IMG/VR virus record: IMGVR_UViG_3300033552_000062
Span: 1-21,370 of that record
DNA length: 21,370 nucleotides
Strand: one strand, 5' to 3'
DNA from: a virus
Both the position numbers and the translations under genes were made by a program. Position 1 is the first letter of the stretch; each line of letters opens with the position of its first letter. Of this stretch, positions 7,661-12,969 are shown one piece after another. A model generated the notes under the pieces. The model had not been told where the DNA came from, ran no database searches, and saw only the letters and a list, made by a program, of their open reading frames with translations.

Positions 7661-8182
7661 TCATTTGTTGAGCCCGTCGCCGTACAGCTTCAAGCCGTCG
7701 CGCGCCGCGTCATAGTCCCGATAACACGAGGTCAGTGCGGCTCTCAGGGTGTCTGCGCGGGCAGCTTCCCCTGCAAGAAAGTTTCCATCCGGTCCTGAAA
7801 GCTGGGCCCCAGTGGCGCCTTCTGGATTGCCGGCAGGGCTGGTGGTGAAACCCGTTGCGGCGGATCTTTCGGTGGGACGGTTGCGCAACCCGTCGAGAGC
7901 AACACGCAGACGGCCATTGATAGCTGCCAGTTCTTCATCTTTTTTCCTTTTGCTGTCATCGATTTGGTCACGTAACTTCGTCTCGACGACGCGCGCGGCG
8001 ATCAGGTCGACGGCGAAGGCTTCAACCCGTTCTCGGTTGACCTTGGCGACGTATGTCTGGTACTCGGCGAAGCGGGTCTCGGCGTGCGACAGCCGGATGG
8101 TCTGCACACCGGCCAGGCCCATGGCTGCGGCCAGGGCGACCAGCAGAACGATGATCAGGTTGTTCTTGATCCAGTCAAACAT
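7661..8182 (-). CDS. Rz-like i-spanin (inner-membrane lysis protein)
   Basis: The product has 173 residues. A short N-terminal cytoplasmic piece (MFDWIKNN) is followed by one membrane helix at about 9-27 and a long charged periplasmic helix (about 30-105, with the VVETKLRDQIDDSKRKKDEEL segment). This is the layout of Rz proteins, which in the last step of lysis join an outer-membrane partner and fuse the two membranes. A second frame inside this gene encodes the matching lipoprotein, which makes the call firm. The C-terminal half is Gly/Pro/Ala-rich, then helical again (AARADTLRAALTSCYRDYDAARDGLKLY), longer than lambda Rz. The ATG overlaps the previous gene by eight bases. Confidence 0.85.
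   Translation of the reverse strand: MFDWIKNNLIIVLLVALAAAMGLAGVQTIRLSHAETRFAEYQTYVAKVNRERVEAFAVDLIAARVVETKLRDQIDDSKRKKDEELAAINGRLRVALDGLRNRPTERSAATGFTTSPAGNPEGATGAQLSGPDGNFLAGEAARADTLRAALTSCYRDYDAARDGLKLYGDGLNK
7744..7938 (-). CDS. Rz1-like o-spanin lipoprotein, nested in Rz gene
   Basis: The product has 64 residues from the ATG at 7938, which has a strong AAAGGA ribosome-binding site. Another ATG 11 codons upstream is possible but less likely. The N-terminus MKNWQLSMAVCVLLSTGC is a lipoprotein signal with a clear lipobox (LLSTGC), so the mature protein begins at that Cys and is anchored in the outer membrane. The mature part is proline-rich (VPPKDPPQRVSPPALP), as Rz1 proteins are. It lies wholly inside the i-spanin gene in another frame, the same nested arrangement as lambda Rz/Rz1. 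The pair acts together to disrupt the outer membrane. Confidence 0.85.
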   Translation of the reverse strand: MKNWQLSMAVCVLLSTGCATVPPKDPPQRVSPPALPAIQKAPLGPSFQDRMETFLQGKLPAQTP

Positions 8183-8402
8183 GGCTTGCGCCCTCCACTG
8201 CGGCTGTCTCGTTGAAGGCGGCGATGCGCTCGTCCAGCACCTCCCGGTAGTTACACATGAAGCGGGTCTGGCAGTTCAGCCGGGCCATCTCTTCGTGTCC
8301 CAGCGCCTCAAATGCAGGGCTGTGGATAAACTCCACCAGCGCGCGCAAGCGGGTGTCGAGCTCTTGGCGCTCGGCGATGACTCGGGTTTGGTGCGGCGCC
8401 AT
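8175..8402 (-). CDS. Small helical phage protein (crAss001_48-related type)
   Basis: The product has 75 residues from the ATG at 8402, which overlaps the upstream stop (TGATG). The longer open frame is ignored for that reason. The pattern ERQELDTRLRALVEFIHSPAF, then a conserved-looking LGHEEMARLNCQTRFMCNYREVLDERI, matches what I recall of a widespread family of small phage proteins described as crAss001_48-related: two antiparallel helices with an HSPAF-like turn. Its biochemical role is unknown. It overlaps the Rz-like gene by eight bases and probably shares its mRNA. No membrane or signal segment is present. Confidence 0.7.
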   Translation of the reverse strand: MAPHQTRVIAERQELDTRLRALVEFIHSPAFEALGHEEMARLNCQTRFMCNYREVLDERIAAFNETAAVEGASHV

Positions 8403-8905
8403 CAGTACGCCTTGATCTGCTTGGTGTCGGGCTGCATGCATGACTGGTCTACGCTGGCCTGTGTACAGGTGACCACATTGAGCGGCGGGCTGCCCACGCG
8501 GTACGGCGGGCGCAGGATGCTGTCAGGCAAACCGACCCAGCCCGGGGCCTGGTTGGGCGCTGGCAGGGCCTGCCCAAGCTGAAAGGGCATCCACTCGGCG
8601 TAGCAGCCCGGCGGCGCAGGCTCCTTGCCCTGACGCAGGCGCACGCTGGGCATGGAAATGGAGGCGCCGTTGTGGTCGGTCACCAACAAGTTCACCATGT
8701 TGTCGCTCCACACGTAGACGATGGTGGCGTCGCAGGCTTGCAAGTCGCTCATGACCTTGACGCCACGAAATCCTGCGGGCCAGAACCACACCTTGCGCCC
8801 GATGCTGGGTTTGATAATGCTCATAGCTTGTTCATCTTTGTCGGTTGTCCGGGATTTGTCCACGATTGGTGAACAGATCGGCTTGTTGGACAAGCGCTCA
8901 CTCAT
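8402..8905 (-). CDS. Conserved phage protein, unknown function
   Basis: The product has 167 residues from the ATG at 8905, chosen because it overlaps the upstream stop by ATGA and has AAGG at a fair distance. A second start at 8824 (MSIIKPSIGRKVWFWP) fits better the N-terminus of similar phage proteins I recall, but its ribosome-binding site is poor. The core from about 28 to 120 (GRKVWFWPAGFRG, YVWSDNMVNLLVTDHNGA, CYAEWMPFQLGQA) is a beta-rich fold common in phages that infect proteobacteria. The last 45 residues are Pro-rich with two Cys and look like an added tail. Function unknown. Confidence 0.68.
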   Translation of the reverse strand: MSERLSNKPICSPIVDKSRTTDKDEQAMSIIKPSIGRKVWFWPAGFRGVKVMSDLQACDATIVYVWSDNMVNLLVTDHNGASISMPSVRLRQGKEPAPPGCYAEWMPFQLGQALPAPNQAPGWVGLPDSILRPPYRVGSPPLNVVTCTQASVDQSCMQPDTKQIKAY

Positions 8906-9186
8906 ATCGCGGCCTTCTGCGCCTTGCGGCCGGCCTCAAAGCCGATGGCATAGCCCTTCTTCATGCCAGCCTCAAAGCCAGCATGGCCTGCGCTGTGCTG
9001 CGCGTCATCCAGCGCGGCATCCAGCTGCATCGTCGTGATCACATGGCAGCCCCCGCCGTCCTGGCAGGCGCGGACCTCTGTATCCGTCAGGTGCACAGAT
9101 TTGCCCATCACTTGCAACGCCATGGCTGGCGCATTCAGGTTCAGCAGGATCAGGGTGTACGCAAGCAGCAAGGCGATGAACTTCAT
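8902..9186 (-). CDS. Exported small protein, first gene of the leftward operon
   Basis: The product has 94 residues. A signal peptide is clear: Lys2, a hydrophobic core IALLLAYTLILLNL and a signal peptidase I-type site after AMA (about residue 23). The mature part has two Cys in a short loop (ACQDGGGCHV) and a helical C-terminus with repeated Gly/Ala/aromatic/Lys units (GFEAGMKKGYAIGFEAGRKA). The start is supported by a GGAG ribosome-binding site. It is the first protein gene after a long untranslated leader carrying two tRNA genes. Family not recognised. A periplasmic role during infection or lysis is possible. Confidence 0.72.
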   Translation of the reverse strand: MKFIALLLAYTLILLNLNAPAMALQVMGKSVHLTDTEVRACQDGGGCHVITTMQLDAALDDAQHSAGHAGFEAGMKKGYAIGFEAGRKAQKAAI

Positions 9187-9491
9187 GGCGTTCTCCGGTG
9201 TAGTTCCAGGCCTTCCACCTGGTCGGGCTATGCACGCACCCGTGGGGTGGCGACATCACCTTGGGGAGTCGCGTACTCCCACCAAGCCCGATGCCTTTTG
9301 GGCAGAGCGGGAACTCAAGACAGACTGAGGGCTCCGTCGCTTCGCAACGACAGCTCCCTCGATACCCAGTCATCGCATGGGTGATGGGCGAAAACGTCTA
9401 CGGCGTTGCGGTTTTGTCTACAAAATGGTGTCGGACAGAGGAGGCCTCTACTTCTTGACGAGTGGTCCGAGTGGCTCATGTCCGACGTAAC
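9187..9491 (-). other. Structured non-coding leader between tRNA-Met and first leftward gene
   Basis: No frame here looks like protein. Two strong inverted repeats stand out: 9264-9269 with 9275-9280 (GGGAGT/ACTCCC, five-base loop), continued by CTTG at 9260-9263 with CAAG at 9283-9286, and an imperfect long hairpin at 9327-9360 whose ends pair GAGGG with CCCTC. A TTTTG/CAAAA hairpin lies near 9412-9425. None is followed by a T-run in the leftward direction, so these do not look like intrinsic terminators. Confidence 0.4.
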
Positions 9492-9570
9492 TGGTTGCGA
9501 ACGGCTGGATTTGAACCAGCGGCCATCGCCGTATGAGGGCGCTGCTCTGACCGGGCTGAGCTACGTCGCG
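9492..9570 (-). tRNA. tRNA with anticodon CAU (Met, or Ile2), irregular acceptor
   Basis: The minus strand gives a near-complete cloverleaf: D-stem GCTC/GAGC, anticodon loop CTCATAC with anticodon CAT on a four-pair stem (GCGCC/GGCGA, last pair mismatched), and a perfect T-arm GCTGG-TTCAAAT-CCAGC, ending in an encoded CCA. The acceptor pairs GCGACG with CGT-TCGC only if one T is bulged, and there is one extra base before CCA. The D-loop is one base longer than in E. coli elongator tRNA-Met. It could be Met or, if lysidine-modified, an Ile tRNA for AUA. It may be functional with a distorted acceptor or partly decayed. Confidence 0.75.
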
Positions 9571-9577
9571 ATATATC

Positions 9578-9653
9578 TGGAGCTTCCGTGGGAAATCGAA
9601 TCCCAATCTGCGCGGCTTGGAAGGCCGGCGACGCAACCCGTGCGCTCGGAGGC
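9578..9653 (-). tRNA. tRNA-Gly (anticodon UCC)
   Basis: The minus strand folds as a 76-base tRNA with encoded CCA. The acceptor GCCTCCG/CGGAAGC has one mismatch, the T-arm TGGGA-TTCGATT-TCCCA is perfect, and the anticodon loop CTTCCAA gives anticodon TCC on a four-pair stem. The discriminator base is T, as in bacterial tRNA-Gly. The D-arm is the weak part: GCGC/GCGT with a seven-base loop containing GG is possible but shifts the usual spacing. It lies seven bases upstream of the CAU tRNA in the same transcript. Confidence 0.75.
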
Positions 9654-10036
9654 GAAATAGGCCCCAGTGTGGTAACGCTACCTGGGTCGCAGCGGTTTGT
9701 GATTGGCTCCGGGCCTTGCACCCGGATGGCTTGTCAGGCTTCGCCCTGCTTGTTGGCTCACTGGCCTAGTGCTGGATTACTCCGCAATGCTTTTTTATTC
9801 GCATTCACCAAAACGGCTGCACCCTTTTTGCTTCACAGGCTTGCTGGGCGAGCCAGGTGCCTCTGCATATCCCCGGCAGGGGCTCCGTACTGCCGCACGG
9901 AGAAGGATGCATTCGTTTTGAGAAGGCTGCGCCCATCAATGTGGGCCGCTTTCGTTGCGCACGGTTGCGCTTGTTCTTGTGTTGTCACTCGCGGTTGCGA
10001 TTGGCCCTGTGTGACGTGATTCTTTCGGAGCCATCT
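9654..10036 (-). other. Hairpin-rich non-coding stretch, head of the leftward transcript
   Basis: There is no convincing gene on either strand. Inverted repeats follow each other closely: CCCAG/CTGGG (9663-9686), CCGGG/CCCGG (9709-9725), CACT/AGTG (near 9760-9772), CCCC/GGGG (9871-9882), CTCCGT/ACGGAG (9883-9902), GCCCA/TGGGC (9932-9946) and GCGCA/TGCGC (9957-9970). A six-T run sits at 9791-9796 on the plus strand without a good hairpin before it. The stretch could be decayed tRNA genes or a structured leader RNA. I found no third cloverleaf. Confidence 0.4.
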
Positions 10037-10056
10037 CATCTTTTCACTGAAAGATG
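10037..10056 (-). promoter_or_regulatory. 5' hairpin of the leftward transcript
   Basis: Seven perfect pairs, CATCTTT with AAAGATG, close a six-base loop. From the -10 at 10067-10062 the leftward start is expected near 10055, so the hairpin would form at the very 5' end of the mRNA, a position known to protect bacterial transcripts from decay. The start position is predicted, not mapped. Confidence 0.45.
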
Positions 10057-10061
10057 GCCAC

Positions 10062-10070
10062 ATTGTAGCA
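10062..10070 (-). promoter_or_regulatory. Leftward promoter with extended -10
   Basis: On the minus strand TGC is followed directly by TACAAT, a near-perfect extended -10 for the host's main sigma factor. No good -35 is seen at 16-18 bases, as is usual for extended -10 promoters. It faces away from the rightward promoter about 100 bases to the right and is the only promoter-like site I see for the tRNAs and the structural operon. The plus-strand 10-mer GCAAACATTT overlapping it recurs at the 14.94 kb promoter. Confidence 0.5.
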
Positions 10071-10173
10071 AACATTTTGTTGTCTGTGGCACTTTTACTT
10101 TTAGGTGACGTAAATAAAAGACGAAGTATAAGGGTTTACCCTGATAAAAGAATTCCCAACACTTGATTGTGTG

Positions 10174-10210
10174 TGCTACAATTTGTTGACGCAACAAGGT
10201 TTTCTTGTTG
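10174..10210 (+). promoter_or_regulatory. Rightward promoter P1 with palindromic start region
   Basis: TGC TACAAT at 10174-10182 is an extended -10, followed at once by TTGTTG-ACG-CAACAA (10183-10197), a perfect inverted repeat across the expected start, and then CTTGTTG (10204-10210), which can pair instead with CAACAAG (10192-10198). The two pairings are mutually exclusive. The repeat could be a protein operator on DNA or a 5' mRNA hairpin. The -35 is weak. The core GCTACNATTTGTTG is shared with later promoters in this window. Confidence 0.6.
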
Positions 10211-10233
10211 TTTAACTCAACCAGGAGTAAGAC

Positions 10234-10404
10234 ATGACCAGCACCCGCTTCGCCCCCGGTCGCTACGACGTGACGGTAAATGGTGTTTGCTATTGCGTCT
10301 ATAAGAGCGACGGCCTTTGGTGGGCCAAGAACCAGTCCACCCTGCAAGTGCAAGATTCCGCCCCGACCAAGGCTCAATTGTTGCGCTCACTGGAGGCGGT
10401 ATGA
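10234..10404 (+). CDS. Small hypothetical protein, first rightward gene
   Basis: The product has 56 residues from an ATG with a good AGGAG ribosome-binding site seven bases upstream. It begins MTSTRFAPGRYDVTVNGVCY and continues with a Tyr/Lys/Trp-rich strand region (YKSDGLWWAKNQ) and a helical end (TKAQLLRSLEAV). This suggests a small beta-rich fold, perhaps nucleic-acid or protein binding. I do not recognise it. It is the first gene after promoter P1, so probably among the earliest expressed, where phages often place host-takeover proteins (general knowledge, not shown). Its stop overlaps the next start (ATGA). Confidence 0.72.
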   Translation: MTSTRFAPGRYDVTVNGVCYCVYKSDGLWWAKNQSTLQVQDSAPTKAQLLRSLEAV

Positions 10405-10592
10405 CGCGCACCATCACCTTCACCGACGCAGAGATCACCGCATTGCGGCAGTCTGTAATGAGTCGTGAAGACGCCCTTCAAGACCGCCTAGCGGAGGTGC
10501 GCTCACGCGATTCCCATGACGAAGAATGGGCCAAGCAGATAGCGGCATCTATCAACACCCTGAATGGTTTGTTCGGCAAGTTGGCCGCCTAG
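10401..10592 (+). CDS. Small helical hypothetical protein
   Basis: The product has 63 residues, starting at the ATG that overlaps the previous stop (ATGA). A beta-like MTRTITFTDAE lead is followed by two helices: ITALRQSVMSREDALQDRL and HDEEWAKQIAASINTLNGLFGKL. The pattern of a helix with spaced charged residues, then a second amphipathic helix, is seen in many small phage early proteins of unknown role. No Cys or membrane segment is present. It is co-translated with the preceding gene and followed by a strong intercistronic hairpin. Confidence 0.72.
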   Translation: MTRTITFTDAEITALRQSVMSREDALQDRLAEVRSRDSHDEEWAKQIAASINTLNGLFGKLAA

Positions 10593-10601
10593 CCCACCCT
10601 C

Positions 10602-10646
10602 ATGCGCTACAGGTTAGCGCATCGGAGTGATTTAGTAACCAACCAA
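10602..10646 (+). repeat. Intercistronic hairpin element B, copy 1
   Basis: An eight-pair perfect hairpin (ATGCGCTA/TAGCGCAT at 10602-10609 and 10615-10622, loop CAGGT) is followed by CGGAGTGATT and AACCAACCAAGGAG. The part after the hairpin resembles that of copy 2 (GTGTGATTAACCAACAGGAG), and all three copies place a hairpin and a GTGAT-type box between a stop codon and the next ribosome-binding site. There is no T-run, so it is probably not a plain terminator. Confidence 0.5.
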
Positions 10647-10656
10647 GGAGATTGAT

Positions 10657-11013
10657 ATGGCAAAAGCTCAGTACATCATCAGCACCCTCATTCACGGCTC
10701 TGTTGCCGTGCCGGCCAAGTGGGTGATCTGCCCATGCTGCGAGGGCTCCGGGCAGGTCGAGAACGCAGCGTTCTCTAGCGGCTTCACCTCGAGCGAGTGG
10801 GCCGACGAGGATGACGACTTCAAAGAAAACTATCTCTCTGGCGGCTATGACGTGGCTTGCCGCGAGTGCGACGCGACCGGCAAAGTTGCCGCCCCCGACA
10901 TGGAGCAGCTCACTTATCCGCAAAAGCGACTGCTTGCCACCGAGCGCTCGTTTCAGCGTCAAAGCGCAGAGTTTGCCAGGGAGTGCGCAATTGAAAGGCG
11001 CATGGGCGCATGA
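10657..11013 (+). CDS. Small protein with DnaJ-like zinc motifs
   Basis: The product has 118 residues. Two cysteine motifs, CPCCEGSGQV (25-34) and CRECDATGKV (68-77), match the CxxCxGxG-type pairs of the DnaJ central zinc domain and would together bind one zinc. Between them lies an acidic, aromatic stretch (SEWADEDDDFKENYLSGGYDV) similar to what I recall from other small phage zinc proteins. The C-terminal 30 residues form a charged helix. No J domain or substrate domain is present, so it is not a chaperone of DnaJ type. Such minimal zinc modules probably bind protein or nucleic acid. ATG with AAGGAG upstream. The stop overlaps the next gene (ATGA). Confidence 0.8.
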   Translation: MAKAQYIISTLIHGSVAVPAKWVICPCCEGSGQVENAAFSSGFTSSEWADEDDDFKENYLSGGYDVACRECDATGKVAAPDMEQLTYPQKRLLATERSFQRQSAEFARECAIERRMGA

Positions 11014-11225
11014 ACACCCCGGCAGCATTCGCCGAAATCGAGCGGCTGATGGCCCTCGTTGACACCTACGCCGACACGGCCTGCGTGAACGGAATCAGGT
11101 CTGGCTGGGCGACCATGGCGCGCGGCAGCGTTCAGCAGGCACTGCTGGACAACAATGCGGCTCATCGGTCGGCCACCATCCCGGCCTGCCAAGAGGCGCC
11201 GGCTGCCAGCGCAGAGCTAAACTAA
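11010..11225 (+). CDS. Small hypothetical protein
   Basis: The product has 71 residues, with a start overlapping the zinc-protein stop by four bases. The N-terminal half is a helix (AAFAEIERLMALVDTYADTAC), followed by GIRSGWATMARGSVQQALLDN and a loose Ala/Pro/Glu tail. Two Cys are far apart. This arrangement, a short helix-turn-helix-like pair without an obvious DNA-binding signature, is found in many phage early proteins. Family and function not recognised. Confidence 0.62.
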   Translation: MNTPAAFAEIERLMALVDTYADTACVNGIRSGWATMARGSVQQALLDNNAAHRSATIPACQEAPAASAELN

Positions 11226-11250
11226 TCTCGCATCAAATCAAGGAATTGAC

Positions 11251-11472
11251 ATGGAAGTTATGCGTTCAGCCATTCATACAAACGACCGCGCCTCAGAGGG
11301 TGTAGTCAACGGCCGATGGGTTACCGAAGCCCGTGCCGGTCTTCACGGGCCAGCCGGGACCCTGGTGTGCGATCCGGCACCGGGTGAGCCGGACGATCTT
11401 ACATTCACCGCGCCCAACGGCAAGCGGTATTGGGATGTGCCCAGTGGAGTCCAGTGGACGCCTCGCGCTTGA
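11251..11472 (+). CDS. Small hypothetical protein
   Basis: The product has 73 residues from an ATG with AAGGA upstream. It is Gly/Pro/Trp-rich and beta-like (VVNGRWVTEARAGLHG, LTFTAPNGKRYWDVPSGVQW), with one Cys. The C-terminal part reads like a short strand-loop-strand unit. I know of no family. It stands alone between a 25-base gap and hairpin element B copy 2, whose shared 13-mer begins at its last codons. Confidence 0.6.
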   Translation: MEVMRSAIHTNDRASEGVVNGRWVTEARAGLHGPAGTLVCDPAPGEPDDLTFTAPNGKRYWDVPSGVQWTPRA

Positions 11473-11521
11473 TCCCAGCGGCCTGGGCCCACTCAGGTCA
11501 GTGTGATTAACCAACAGGAGA
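11467..11521 (+). repeat. Intercistronic hairpin element B, copy 2
   Basis: The element begins with GCTTGATCCCAGC, which contains the stop codon of the gene before it and is repeated exactly at copy 3. A hairpin follows, CCTGGG (11482-11487) with CTCAGG (11492-11497), one G-T pair and a CCCA loop, then GTGTGATTAACCAACAGGAG, which provides the next ribosome-binding site. Confidence 0.5.
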
Positions 11522-11526
11522 AGCAA

Positions 11527-11919
11527 ATGACAGACACAGAAATTTTCAACTGGGCACTTTCGGAGGACTCCACAGAAGACGACTTTCACCAGCACTTTGA
11601 AACATTTGGGCGTTGGAACTGGTGTGATGTTGCAGAAGAGTCCCGGCGCATACGTAGCGTGATTGCTGTCGAGCCCTTGCATACCAACTACGCCATTGAT
11701 GCCGTTCTCAGCGCAACCGCTGCCCAGGCGAGCTTCGGTGCTTACGCCGCAATGGCTGCTGCATTGGGCGTAGATTCAGATGACCTGAGAATTACCGTGG
11801 CACAGTGGTCAGAGAGGCAGAACAATCCACCGCCTCCAGTAACCGCAGAGCGGCTCATGGAGATGGTCAAGGAAACCAGGCAGGAGGATTCCGACCGCAA
11901 CGCAACCAGGCAGGCTTGA
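11527..11919 (+). CDS. Acidic hypothetical protein
   Basis: The product has 130 residues. The ATG at 11527 is preferred over an in-frame GTG eight codons upstream because CAGGAG sits six bases before it and would be translated otherwise. The first 50 residues are acidic and aromatic (WALSEDSTEDDFHQHFETFGRWNWCDVAEESRRIR). The middle is Ala-rich and helical (VLSATAAQASFGAYAAMAAALGV), and a Pro-rich turn precedes a charged helix at the end. No metal or nucleotide motif is visible. Family not recognised. It is flanked on both sides by copies of hairpin element B. Confidence 0.68.
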   Translation: MTDTEIFNWALSEDSTEDDFHQHFETFGRWNWCDVAEESRRIRSVIAVEPLHTNYAIDAVLSATAAQASFGAYAAMAAALGVDSDDLRITVAQWSERQNNPPPPVTAERLMEMVKETRQEDSDRNATRQA

Positions 11920-11956
11920 TCCCAGCCTGAAGCCCTCCTGGGCTTTGGAGTGTGAT
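11914..11956 (+). repeat. Intercistronic hairpin element B, copy 3
   Basis: GCTTGATCCCAGC, the same 13-mer as copy 2 and again carrying the stop codon of the upstream gene, is followed by a perfect six-pair hairpin (AAGCCC 11930-11935 with GGGCTT 11940-11945, loop TCCT) and by GGAGTGTGAT. The stem sequence differs completely from copy 2 while the arrangement is kept. Confidence 0.5.
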
Positions 11957-11980
11957 CCCGCACTACATCAAGGAAATATC

Positions 11981-12385
11981 ATGGACATCGAATCAATTCT
12001 CACAGAGGCTCACGCCGCCGCAGTCGCCGCACAGTCGGGCATGGTCGAGGACCAGCACGCACTGGATTGCGGGTTCGCCTGGGCGCATGCCGAAAACGGC
12101 CGCCAGCCATTCATCAACCAGTGCCGCAAAGCCCTGGCCGCCAAGCTGTTCTGCGCCGAGCGTGACTTTGCCGATGGCAAGATTGACCGGGTCGAGCGTG
12201 ATCGCACCAAGAACACGGCCGAGCGTTACTATGGGACGAGCCACTGGCGCAAAGGCTGGGAGTGGTGGTCCCCTGGCGGTGCTCCGGTCCAAGCCATCGG
12301 CATCCATCAGGCCGGAGCGAACGCCTTCCATTTGGCGCTTGCCAGGCATGGCGTTACATGCGAGACCGGCTCTCGCTACGATTGA
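11981..12385 (+). CDS. Conserved phage protein, unknown function
   Basis: The product has 134 residues. The ATG at 11981 has AAGGA upstream, and earlier in-frame starts fall in the hairpin region. The pattern ALDCGFAWAHAENGRQPFINQCRKAL, then YYGTSHWRKGWEWWSPGG, then IHQAGANAFHLALARHGV agrees with a phage family I recall in which a CGFAWV-like start is joined to a KGW..WNPSG..GQS..KEAGA.AF module. The Trp-rich central part is a likely fold core. Role unknown. It is the last gene before promoter P2, with no strong terminator between them. Confidence 0.72.
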   Translation: MDIESILTEAHAAAVAAQSGMVEDQHALDCGFAWAHAENGRQPFINQCRKALAAKLFCAERDFADGKIDRVERDRTKNTAERYYGTSHWRKGWEWWSPGGAPVQAIGIHQAGANAFHLALARHGVTCETGSRYD

Positions 12386-12421
12386 CAGACCAAAAAATTT
12401 ACTGTCTTAACAACTTTTTGT

Positions 12422-12471
12422 TTGCATTGACTTTTTCTTTGTGCTACTATTTGTTGTCTGCTAAACATTTA
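12422..12471 (+). promoter_or_regulatory. Rightward promoter P2 with downstream box
   Basis: TTGCAT (12422-12427) and TACTAT (12445-12450) are 17 bases apart, with TGC directly before the -10. TTTGTTG follows the -10, then AAACATTTA in the expected leader. The start near 12457 leaves about 28 untranslated bases. Of the four rightward copies, this has one of the two recognisable -35 boxes. Confidence 0.65.
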
Positions 12472-12484
12472 CAAGGAGTTTCAG

Positions 12485-12769
12485 ATGTCTACATACCAAG
12501 GTCACCACCCTGACGGTGGCGGCGTTCAGCTGCACAGTGCCGGGGGTCTGTACCCCTACGTGGTCTATGCCCAGGGCGCTGACGTCCTGACCTACGGGGT
12601 CATTGTCCCGGGCCAGACTGGCTACCTGGTTGGCAGCTATGACGAGGCGGTTGACCACGCCTGGGCCCTGAAGAACGGCACCGTCCGCCCGGTCGGCATA
12701 GCCCTCACGACCAAGCAGCTGCAGGCCTGGGATGAAAAGTCCCTGCGAGCCGGTGGGTGGGTGCTGTGA
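12485..12769 (+). CDS. Hypothetical protein, first gene after P2
   Basis: The product has 94 residues, ATG preceded by AAGGAG. It is Gly/Tyr/Val-rich and beta-like (GGVQLHSAGGLYPYVVYAQ, DVLTYGVIVPGQTGYLVG), then helical (YDEAVDHAWALKNG) and ends in LQAWDEKSLRAGGWVL. It has no Cys. A small all-beta or alpha-beta fold is likely. No family recognised. It heads the operon that starts at P2 and overlaps the next start by GTGA. Confidence 0.7.
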   Translation: MSTYQGHHPDGGGVQLHSAGGLYPYVVYAQGADVLTYGVIVPGQTGYLVGSYDEAVDHAWALKNGTVRPVGIALTTKQLQAWDEKSLRAGGWVL

Positions 12770-12969
12770 ACGCACGCCAAATGTTGAGGGCGTTTTCTCT
12801 GGATACGCCTTGCCCTATGCGCCGGCTCACGGATGCTCAGTTGTTGTCAATCGTTGAGACAGACGGCGGCGCCGACATCAAAACATGGCACGACGACCCA
12901 GTCCCGCCAGCGATGGTTGAAATGAAACGCCGGTCTGCCCTCGCCAAAGCCACCAAGGCCGCACCATGA
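12766..12969 (+). CDS. Small hypothetical protein
   Basis: The product has 67 residues from the GTG at 12766, chosen over a GTG three codons upstream because it makes the usual four-base overlap (GTGA) with the preceding stop. An N-terminal helix (ARQMLRAFSL) is followed by RRLTDAQLLSIVETDGG, a DPVPPAMVEMKRR segment and a Lys/Ala tail. Translation is probably coupled to both neighbours, since its own stop overlaps the next ATG. No motif recognised. Confidence 0.6.
   Translation: MNARQMLRAFSLDTPCPMRRLTDAQLLSIVETDGGADIKTWHDDPVPPAMVEMKRRSALAKATKAAP

Noticed and set aside
9700-9780. Possible third tRNA around the CCGGG/CCCGG hairpin
   Set aside because: The seven-base loop lacks a proper T-loop or anticodon-loop pattern, and no matching acceptor or CCA end was found on either strand.
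9588-10019. Plus-strand frame of 143 codons in the control region
   Set aside because: It begins inside the tRNA-Gly gene on the other strand, has no ribosome-binding site and reads as Cys/Ala/Leu-rich low-quality protein.
9833-10075. Minus-strand frame of 80 codons just after the leftward promoter
   Set aside because: Its ATG lies upstream of the expected transcript start and overlaps the promoter. The product has no convincing fold pattern and covers several hairpins.
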